Positions 19,689 through 28,500 of a stretch of DNA of 30,808 nucleotides are shown piece by piece. The stretch spans positions 1 through 30,808 of IMG/VR virus record IMGVR_UViG_3300027974_000106. One strand, given 5' to 3'. Source of the stretch: a virus. Position 1 is the stretch's first letter; each line of letters starts with the position of its first letter. The notes under the pieces were generated by a model. That model had not been told where the DNA came from, ran no database searches, and was given only the letters and a program-made list of their open reading frames with translations. A program made the translations under genes and the position numbers.

Positions 19689-22600
19689 ATGGCAGACGTA
19701 AAAATTGATATGGTATTGGCCGATGGCGGATCCATCAACAAAAAAACAGGCGAGACAAAAGCACTTAACAGTGAGTTAACAAAAACTCAGAAACTTTCAT
19801 CTAGAGCTTTAGCAGGTGAAAGTGGCACCATGTCTGGTCAAAAGGTGGCCGAATATGGTCGTAGTCGTGCAACTGTTGGCACAGGAGCGGAAGCTAGAGA
19901 TTTTGCTAAGCAGTCTGAGGGCTTAAGCGGATTAGTTCGTCTGTACGCGGTATACGCGGCCAATTTATATGCTGCTGGAGCCGCTTTTACCGCACTTAGT
20001 CAAGCGATGGATACCTCTAACATGATTCGGGCTATGAATCAATTAGGTTCAGTTAGTGGCATAGCACTAGGCAGCCTTGCACAGCGGTTTGTTGAAACTG
20101 CAGACGGGGCCATTAGCTTAAGAGAAGCAATGGAAGCCGTAACAAAGAGTACAGCAGCCGGGCTTTCTGGAAAACAGTTATTACAAATTTCTGAAATAGC
20201 CAAAAAAGCATCACAGTCTCTAGGTGTAGCAATGCCGGATGCTATTAGTAGATTGACAAGAGGTATTGTTAAACTAGAGCCAGAACTATTAGACGAACTA
20301 GGCTTATTTACAAAAATAGGGCCTGCAACTGAAGAATACGCTAGAAAGATAGGTAAAACTACTTCGGCTTTAACAGACTTTGAAAGAAGACAGGCTTTTG
20401 CCAATGCGGTAATAACTGAAGGAATAGATAAATTTTCAGCAGTAGATATACCAGCTAACCCCTATACAAAATTATTAGCTACTTTAAAAGATTTAAGCCA
20501 AACAGCCCTATCACTAGTTAATACAGTCCTAACGCCTCTAGTTAATGTATTAAACAGCAATCCAACAGCTTTGGCCTTACTAATAGCGGGTATTGGTGCC
20601 AGTATTATTCGTAGTGCAATACCAGCACTTGGAAGCTATAAAGAAGCTCTCCGTGACATGACTGCAGAAACACAGAAACAGACCAGAAGAAGAGCAGAGA
20701 TAGCACAAAGAGCATTGGAGGCCCAAAGAGGTATAACTTCAAAAGAAATACTAGCAGAAAAAGATAAAGTAGCTGCAATAAGAGACCTGCAATTAGATGC
20801 GGCCGAAGGTGCTTTAAAACAGGTAAGTAAAAAAGGCTTACCAAAAGATGTTCGTCAAATACTACGGAAAGACGTACTGTCTATCGATGACAAGGACTTA
20901 GCCAAACTAACAGCTCTCGGTAGAGGAAATGATCAAGTAGCTCTATCATATCAAAAATTAACTCAAGCAATTATATCTGCAAAACAGGCAAACCAGCAAT
21001 ACTTTGATACAAGTAGCCGATTATCTGCAGCAGAAAAAGCACCGGCCCCTAGAGGCTCTGCCGCGTGGTTCTTGGCCCAAGAGGCAGAGGCAGGCCGTCA
21101 AAAAGGTGCAAGGTTTGGTAGAATAAGTGATACTGTTGAAACCACTCAGACCAAGGGTATGGGAGCAGCTTTTTCCGAACTGTCACAAGGTATAAAAGAA
21201 GACAAGTTAGGAAAATTTAATACTGCTGTAACCGGAGTAGTAGGTGCTATAAGTATATTAGGAACTAAAATAGTTCAAGTAGGTGGATTTTTACTTAGAT
21301 TTCTACTTGGTCCTATCGGTTTAGCTATTGCAGCATACCAAACCTTAGATATGTTGTTTAGTACAAACACTCAACAACTAGATGCTTTTAATGGGGCTAT
21401 AGACAACTCAGCTAAAGTAGTTGACAATGCGACCGAAGTACAGAAAAAATATGGTTCTTCATTAACAGTTGAATCACTACAAGCAAAAACAAGAAGTTTA
21501 ACTGACCTTTCCGACGCGGTAGGGGAATTATCCAAAAAGTTTGCAGAAGTAGAACAAAACTCCAGTTGGTTTGATAAAGCAACTAATTGGGTTAAAGGCT
21601 TATTTGGATATGGCATAGCAGATAAATTTGCAGAAAGTCTCAGTAAGTCGACCATGGCTTCTATAGGTAATATATTTTCTGATGACTTAGCAAAATCCAC
21701 AAAGCAAAAAATCGCAGATGCCATAGGGATAGATGGAGATTTAACCCAGAAAAAACTGGAAGATGGCTTAAAGAAAGTTAAAGACCGCACAGTAGCTGAC
21801 AAAATCAAAAAGATTATTGACGAAGCAAATAAAGAGCAACAAGAAATTGCCAGACCCATATTTAATCTACAAGAAAATTTAACTAACTTGGAAAAATCTT
21901 ATCAAGATCTAAACAATACATTTAATATAACAGACCCATTAGCTAAATTTGCAGTACAATCTATAGGTGCCGCAAATAGTATTCTAGAAAGCTTGCAAGA
22001 TGTTAATACTGCTGCTGCTACACTACAAAAATTGTCTGAAAACAGTAGTAAACTAAAGTTATTTGGACCAGAAGTACAGCAAAATATACAAGAAGCGGCA
22101 GGGTTGGTCGCTAGTATGACTGCAGAAATGCAAAAACAGCAACAAATTCAGCAAACTCTAGCTATTGCTTTAAATAATCCAAACTTGCAGCAGGGCGACA
22201 GACAGAACCTACAAGGTCAGTATAATCAAGTAAGCTCTTTAATTTCTTCCTTTCAGACTAATATTAGATCTACTATTAGTAATATTGGGACTTCTCTTGG
22301 TAGAACAATAGTAGACGGTGCAAAAGTACTAAATAGAGGAATTGACACGGCCCTTAAACAAGGAGCTATAGGCCTTAATAAGTCCATTCTAGATTCTTTA
22401 CCTAAAACACCTGAAATAATCAGAGAATCTATTAAATTAGAATTACAGTCTATTGATTTACGTAAACAGGAATTGTCTGAAACAAAACGACTTATTGATT
22501 CAATAGAGAAGAACACTATTTCGACTAATTTAAGAACTGCTGAAACTGATCTAAAGACTTTAACTTCTATGACAGGGCCCCTGTCCTCAGAACAAGAAAA

Positions 22601-24305
22601 AGAAAAAGATAAACTAACCACTTTAGTAACAAATTTACAACAGCAACTAACAGCCTATACAAATCCCAGGTCTTTAAGAGGTGTTCAAGTAACCCAAGAA
22701 ACAGCTAATATTTTGGGACGACAGGGCACTTATAATAGGCAAATGCAAGAACTGACAAATCAGCAAGGCGGAACAATTATAAAAGGTTTTATTGATGTTT
22801 TTAACTCTACTACAGAACAGTTAAGAAAAGAAGCCGAATCCGCAATACGTCTACAAGAAGAAAGAAATAGACAGTATTTTAATTCCGCAGAATTTGCTCA
22901 GATGAATCTAGAAGAACAGGGATTCGAGAGACTGAAGAGAGAGCAAGAAGTAGAAAGAGGCAGAAGTAGACTAGAAACGCTAGGATTAGAAAGGCAGCAA
23001 AAATTGCCTGATTACTTGAGAGAAGAGATAAGAAAGACTCCTGCAGAAAAGGGAAGACCCACAATTTCTGAATCCGCAATCTCTATAGGCATGGGTGCTG
23101 CCCAATCAGCAGCACAAGCAGCCAAAAGCGAACAAGAGGCTTTAGAAGCTATTCAAAAATTACGATTACAAAATACAGAAACTGAAAGAACAAAACAAAT
23201 ATTATCAGAAGCAGACTTAAGAGTCCTAGAAAACACCAAGCAGGTAGCAGATAGTATTTTTAGAATCAACACAGAAGATCTAGCGTCTAGCAGACAGCAA
23301 ATTGATATAGACACCCAAAATCTAGAAACTAGAAAACAACTAGGGCTACTCACTGAACAAGAGTACAATGCTCAGCAAAGACTACTACAAGCCAGAACTA
23401 GAGATCAAGACTTTGAAGAACAAAAGCTAAACATAAGAAAACAAAGACTAGAAGAATTATTAGAAATAGATAAGAAGTTAGCAGATCCGAAGGCAACAGG
23501 CGAAGAAAAAACAAGATTAGAAGACAGTAGAAGGGCTGCAGAATCATATTATGATCGCTTAATTCAACGAGAAACTGACCTCTACAATTCAAAACAGAAA
23601 AACGATGAGATGTTAAAACAGTTTTCTGACCGTCAGTTAGCCTATAGCAAAATTTTTGAAAACGCATTTGACCAAATGGCCGACGCCATAGTGGAATTTG
23701 CCAGAACCGGCAAATTGAACTTCAAAGACTTGATCAACTCAATGTTGGCCGATCTCTTACGATATGAATTGAAGCTGCAGATGATGGACATGTACAAGGC
23801 AGCTCGTCCTGGTATAATGAACTTTATTGGTAGCCTGTTTGGAGCTAGTAGCGGATCAGGAGCAACAGCCGGCTCAATAGGTTTTGGAATGCCCAGTGGT
23901 GTAGCCTTAGCCAAAGGCGGCGCTTTTACTGATGGGGGCATAAAGAAGTACGCCAAAGGCGGTACTTTCACCAACTCAATAGTTGATAGTCCTACCCTGT
24001 TCAAGTTTGCCAAGGGCACCGGTTTAATGGGTGAAGCCGGCCCTGAAGCGATCATGCCCTTGAAGCGTGATTCACAGGGCAACCTGGGTGTACGCGGTGG
24101 AGCTGGAGGCAACGTAGAGGTAGTTGTCAACAACTATAGTTCAGAGAAGGCCGAAGCTCGTGAAACCACGGATAGTCGTGGAAATCGTCGAATAGAGGTA
24201 GTCGTAGGCGACATGACTGCAGGTGAAGTCACTCGTGGTGGCAGTTCAACAAATCGCGCCATTCGTAACACCTTTGGCATGAGTCCTCAACTAATAAGGA
24301 GATAA
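19689..24305 (+). CDS. tape measure protein, 1538 aa
   Basis: The length and long helical stretches fix the call: it spans the tail lumen and sets tail length. The ATG at 19689 (MADVKIDMVL) has AAGGGAG upstream; a TTG reading 27 bases earlier is weaker. Likely membrane-active segments are TALALLIAGIGASII and IVQVGGFLLRFLLGPIGLAIAAYQ. A glutamine/glutamate-rich coiled coil fills the middle. The C-terminus (AKGGAFTDGGIKKYAKGG...LMGEAGPEAIMPLKRDSQGNLGV) is the hallmark of lambda gpH-like proteins, whose tail is cut off on maturation. The middle is visibly more AT-rich than the last ~700 bases, suggesting mosaic origin. Confidence 0.95.
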   Translation: MADVKIDMVLADGGSINKKTGETKALNSELTKTQKLSSRALAGESGTMSGQKVAEYGRSRATVGTGAEARDFAKQSEGLSGLVRLYAVYAANLYAAGAAFTALSQAMDTSNMIRAMNQLGSVSGIALGSLAQRFVETADGAISLREAMEAVTKSTAAGLSGKQLLQISEIAKKASQSLGVAMPDAISRLTRGIVKLEPELLDELGLFTKIGPATEEYARKIGKTTSALTDFERRQAFANAVITEGIDKFSAVDIPANPYTKLLATLKDLSQTALSLVNTVLTPLVNVLNSNPTALALLIAGIGASIIRSAIPALGSYKEALRDMTAETQKQTRRRAEIAQRALEAQRGITSKEILAEKDKVAAIRDLQLDAAEGALKQVSKKGLPKDVRQILRKDVLSIDDKDLAKLTALGRGNDQVALSYQKLTQAIISAKQANQQYFDTSSRLSAAEKAPAPRGSAAWFLAQEAEAGRQKGARFGRISDTVETTQTKGMGAAFSELSQGIKEDKLGKFNTAVTGVVGAISILGTKIVQVGGFLLRFLLGPIGLAIAAYQTLDMLFSTNTQQLDAFNGAIDNSAKVVDNATEVQKKYGSSLTVESLQAKTRSLTDLSDAVGELSKKFAEVEQNSSWFDKATNWVKGLFGYGIADKFAESLSKSTMASIGNIFSDDLAKSTKQKIADAIGIDGDLTQKKLEDGLKKVKDRTVADKIKKIIDEANKEQQEIARPIFNLQENLTNLEKSYQDLNNTFNITDPLAKFAVQSIGAANSILESLQDVNTAAATLQKLSENSSKLKLFGPEVQQNIQEAAGLVASMTAEMQKQQQIQQTLAIALNNPNLQQGDRQNLQGQYNQVSSLISSFQTNIRSTISNIGTSLGRTIVDGAKVLNRGIDTALKQGAIGLNKSILDSLPKTPEIIRESIKLELQSIDLRKQELSETKRLIDSIEKNTISTNLRTAETDLKTLTSMTGPLSSEQEKEKDKLTTLVTNLQQQLTAYTNPRSLRGVQVTQETANILGRQGTYNRQMQELTNQQGGTIIKGFIDVFNSTTEQLRKEAESAIRLQEERNRQYFNSAEFAQMNLEEQGFERLKREQEVERGRSRLETLGLERQQKLPDYLREEIRKTPAEKGRPTISESAISIGMGAAQSAAQAAKSEQEALEAIQKLRLQNTETERTKQILSEADLRVLENTKQVADSIFRINTEDLASSRQQIDIDTQNLETRKQLGLLTEQEYNAQQRLLQARTRDQDFEEQKLNIRKQRLEELLEIDKKLADPKATGEEKTRLEDSRRAAESYYDRLIQRETDLYNSKQKNDEMLKQFSDRQLAYSKIFENAFDQMADAIVEFARTGKLNFKDLINSMLADLLRYELKLQMMDMYKAARPGIMNFIGSLFGASSGSGATAGSIGFGMPSGVALAKGGAFTDGGIKKYAKGGTFTNSIVDSPTLFKFAKGTGLMGEAGPEAIMPLKRDSQGNLGVRGGAGGNVEVVVNNYSSEKAEARETTDSRGNRRIEVVVGDMTAGEVTRGGSSTNRAIRNTFGMSPQLIRR

Positions 24306-24306
24306 T

Positions 24307-24672
24307 ATGGCGTATAGCATAGTCTGGCCATCAACACTTCCCCAAGTACCCCAAAAGGGCTACACTGAAACAGGCGGAGTATTAGTGGTCAGAACTCCCA
24401 CAGACAGTGGACCAGCTAAAATGAGGAAACGTGGTAATCGTCCACAAACCCTTAATGTGCAATTTTTAATGACCACCGCCCAAGTTTCCCTATTAGAAAC
24501 CTTTGTTAAAACCACCATTCAAGGTACAGTTCGCTTTGGATTTCCACACCCTCGTCTGGGTGTGGTGTCTGAAGTGCGTATAGTTCCACAGGGTGAGGGT
24601 GAGTACTATACACTGAGCTATGTAGCACCTGGCTACTACTCAGTTAACCTAGCACTAGAAGTATTACCATGA
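24307..24672 (+). CDS. minor tail protein (gpM-like position), 121 aa
   Basis: The protein opens with IVWPSTLPQVPQKGYTE, has RTPTDSGPAKMRKRGNRPQTLNVQFLMTTAQVSLLETFV in the middle and ends with a beta pair (YYTLSYVAPGYYSVNLALEVLP). This is a recurrent small tail-tip protein of lambdoid-type siphophages, placed right after the tape measure. It probably belongs to the distal tail ring. Its ribosome site AAGGAG lies in the last codons of the tape measure gene. The next gene overlaps it by four bases. Confidence 0.75.
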   Translation: MAYSIVWPSTLPQVPQKGYTETGGVLVVRTPTDSGPAKMRKRGNRPQTLNVQFLMTTAQVSLLETFVKTTIQGTVRFGFPHPRLGVVSEVRIVPQGEGEYYTLSYVAPGYYSVNLALEVLP

Positions 24673-25505
24673 CCAGAATGACCTCTATGAGTGGGGATGC
24701 CATCAGGACCCTGTTCTCCACAGAAACCATCAGTGATCTTGCCACACTAGTAACTTTTACTGATGAAACAGTTGTACAATCAACCGGTATTGTAGCCGGT
24801 AACAGCTATATAATAACCAGTACTGGAACTACTAACTTTATCAGTATCGGTAGCACTTCTAACACAGTAGGCACAGTGTTTGTGGCTACAGGTCCTGGAA
24901 GTGGAACAGGCACAGCCAACTTGGTGATCTTGTTGAGTGACAGCTATACTGGTATTTACAGTAATGTTCCAGCTGCTGCTAGTACACTAGTGGCGGGTAA
25001 AACCTACAAGATTGCCACTGCTGGCAATACTGTGTGGACCGATCTTGGTAGCAGTTCCAACACTGCTGGCACAGTCTTTATTGCCTCGGGTGTGGGTAGC
25101 GGAACCGGCACGGTGTTTAGTTATAGTGAGAGGTTGAGCGAAACCACCACTGATATAACCTATGGTATTATCAGTGGTGGTAAAAAATACACCTTTTTAC
25201 CACTGGAGATTACGTTACCACAAGAAGACGAAGCACAAGCTCCGCGTTGCAGTATAGTAATCCGTGATGTTACTCGTTATATTGTTCCAGTCATCAGAAA
25301 TCTAACCAGTCCTCCAAAGGTTAAATTGGAGTTGGTGTTGACCACTTCACCAGATGTAGTAGAGGTCAGTTTTGATGGGTTCTACGTAACCAACTTTAGT
25401 TACAATCGCGATCAGGTAACTTGTGACTTGCAAATGGTAAACTACGAACGTGAGCCATTTCCAGTGCACAGTTTTAGTCCCAAATACTTTCCAGGATTAT
25501 TTTAA
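24669..25505 (+). CDS. DUF1833-type tail-tip protein with two inserted repeats, 278 aa
   Basis: The C-terminal half (KYTFLPLEITLPQEDEAQAPRCSIVIRD through EPFPVHSFSPKYFPGLF) matches the DUF1833 tail family, which occupies the gpL-like slot. The N-terminal half holds two related ~42-residue units: VAGNSYIITSTG...GSGTGTA (about 38-77) and VAGKTYKIATAG...GSGTGTV (about 113-152). Such GTVFxAxGxGxGTG units recur in phage fibre and decoration proteins. Here they appear to be inserted into surface loops of the DUF1833 fold. The start overlaps the preceding stop (ATGA), and its stop overlaps the next start. Confidence 0.8.
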   Translation: MTRMTSMSGDAIRTLFSTETISDLATLVTFTDETVVQSTGIVAGNSYIITSTGTTNFISIGSTSNTVGTVFVATGPGSGTGTANLVILLSDSYTGIYSNVPAAASTLVAGKTYKIATAGNTVWTDLGSSSNTAGTVFIASGVGSGTGTVFSYSERLSETTTDITYGIISGGKKYTFLPLEITLPQEDEAQAPRCSIVIRDVTRYIVPVIRNLTSPPKVKLELVLTTSPDVVEVSFDGFYVTNFSYNRDQVTCDLQMVNYEREPFPVHSFSPKYFPGLF

Positions 25506-28500
25506 TGTGGTCAAATAAATACTTAGGCATACCCTACCTTCACCACGGTCGTGATGAAACCGGCATTGATTGCTGGGGATTGGTGCGACTGGTCTATAAG
25601 CAAGAGTACAACATTGATCTTCCTAGCTTTGTTGATAGCTACTTGGAAGACGACAGGATTCGCAGTGAAGAACTGATTGCCCAGTATCGCGAAGGCTGGG
25701 AAGAGCTGGATGCTCCACAAGAGGGTTGTGTGGTTGTACTTCGAGTAATGGGGCACTTGAGCCATGTGGGAGTCTGCATCAACGAGCGCCAGTTCTTGCA
25801 CGCCCAAGAGGGCAGTGGTAGCTCGGTACAAGACTTTGATGGAGTAAAGTGGTCTCGCAGAGTGAGTGGGTTCTACCGCTATCGTGAGGTCGCAGGTGCG
25901 GTACTTAATGCTGTACCACACCCACTCAAGACCGAGCGTGTGGTAATGGCTATTGTGCCGGGTACTAACCTGGAAGAACTTTATACACAAGTAAAACAAA
26001 AAGTAGAAGTATCCCCAACCTTAGAAAAAACCATTCATATTTTTGTTAATGGTGTGTTAATACCCCGAGTGGCTTGGACTAGTACCGTACTCAAAAGTTC
26101 TGATGTTGTAGAGTATCGTTCTGTGCCTGGCAAAGAAACAGTAAGAATTGCACTAGTTTTAGTAGCAGCCTACTATTTAGGACCTTTAGGGGCAGAGCTG
26201 GGTGCTAATATGGCTGTAGCTTTAGAGTTAGGTACAGCTGGTACTAACTTCCTAATAGCGGCCGGCCAAGCAGCTGGATACCTTGCAGCCGCTGCATTGG
26301 TTAATGTTGTACTTCCAATCCGACCACCCACTCAAAATGATCCTGGCAGTACAACAGCTGAATTGATGGTAAACGGTGGGCAAAACCAAGCCACCCCTTA
26401 TGGAGCAGTTCCAGTGGTGTTGGGCAAGGTGCGCATGACGCCTCCACTGTGTATGAACAGTTTTGTTACATTTGACAATGTGGCCGGCAAGAGCACCGCC
26501 TTTTTAAACATGGTGTTGGCTTGGGGTTATGGACCGCTGAGCATAAATGAAACCAGCTTTAGGGTAGGCAAAGCAGACCTGATGGACTACGACAACGTAA
26601 CTCAAGAAACCATCGCCTACTTTCCCAGTGCTCCGTTAGCAGCCGAAATAGCTGCATTCAATACCATTGCTGCAGGCGATGTGGTGCAAAACTACAGTGG
26701 TTTGGAGTTAGTACAGAACTACAAGTCTGTTGCCAAAGACGTTACACAGGCCGAGTGGAATACCACTTACGGTGGTGACAACAACGGCACCTATTTTATG
26801 CGGCAGAAAAACTTTGATGGTAACTATGCCGACACCGTGTACAGGTCTGTGTGGAGCAACTACTCAGAAACAGTTTTAACACGTCCAGATCCAGACACTG
26901 AAGTTTTCAAAACCAACGAAGTATTAACATCAGAGGTCTATACACTAGCTGACTGGGTCGAGAGCACTTTTAACCAACAATTGGATCAAGTTACTGTTGC
27001 TATTGGTTTCCCACAAGGACTTCGTAAAATAAAGGTAAAAAGTGGCAGCACAGAAACCACCTCTGTGTCTTTTGAGGTACAATCTCGATACAGAAACTCA
27101 ACCAACACAGCTTGGTTGAGCTGGCCCTCAACTGGAACAACCATCACAGTTACACGCAATGAAAAAGACGGCTTTACTTATACCCAAAAGTTTGACCTTG
27201 ACAAAACTCAATTAGGCACACAATTCCGAATTCGTCGTACAACTGACACCAACAGTGAACCCAACGCAGATGACCGGTTGAGTCATGTCAGTGTACTTCA
27301 CTCCTTTACTGGTTACTACAGCGATCCTCTATACCCGCCCCACACCTGGGCACCTACACGTCCAACCACTACAACAGTGGCAAAAACAGCGTTTCGTGTA
27401 CAAGCCACAGATCAGCTGAACGGCAACATAGAGGGTATTAGTGCAATTATACAAACCGTAGCAAAAGTGTGGAACGGTAGTAACTGGAATACGCTGGCAC
27501 CTACAAGCAACCCAGCCGCACTGTTTTTATATGTATTAACCCACCCAGCCAATCCTCAGAGGGTAGAAGAAGCGGATATTTCTTCCAAAGTAGACTTGGT
27601 AAAACTGCAGTACTGGTACGACTACTGCGAAAATTACCAAGCCAAAACCTCCAGTGGAAATGTTACACAGAAACTGGAGTACAACAGTGTTTTGGGTAGC
27701 CAAAAGAGTGTTTTGGAGGTACTACGAGACATTTGTGCAGCCGGTCGTGGTAGTCCAGCCCTCAAAGACGGCAAGTGGACAGTCACCATTGATGAGCCAC
27801 AAAGTGTAGTGGTCCAACACTTTACACCCCACAACAGCTGGGGCTTTGAGAGTGTTAAAGCTCTACCCAAGTATCCCAACGCCTTTAAAGTACAGTACTA
27901 CAACGAAGATAAGAACTATCAACAAGATGAAATAATACTACCAGCAGCTGGTTATACAAAAGACACAGCTGAACTGTTTGAAACCATTACACTGCCCGGC
28001 ATAACAAACGAGGTACTAGCAGACGACTTTGGTCGCTGGCACTATGCTCAAATTAAACTTAGACCAGAGGTCTATACACTCAACACAGACATAGAGTACT
28101 TGGTGTGTAACCGCGGCGATCGTGTAAAGGTGTTGCACGACGTACCCATGTGGGGGTTGCAGAGTGGCAGAATTAAAAACCGGCTGAACTCAGATATATT
28201 TGAATTAGACGAAGAACTTCCCATCACAGAAAACCAGAATTATACGATCCGTTTTCGTGGTGTAAGCAACACAGGGACCGGAACAAATCAGGTATTGAAT
28301 ACAGAACGTCAGGTAAAAACAACATTTGACCTAACTGGTTATAGTGCTGGTGGTGGAAACGTTACCTTAACGATTGGGACCCACCCACTACAGGTAGGGG
28401 ACAGGGTTGCAGTGGTAGTAACAGGTGTTGCTACTGCTTCAACAACACTTGCCGTAATCAATCAGGTAACTGCCACTACAATACGCTATGGTCTTATTAA

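Noticed and set aside
21371-21859. Long leftward frames inside the tape measure gene
   Set aside because: Antisense shadows of a well-supported tape measure; serine/leucine-rich products reflect the complement of its helical codons.
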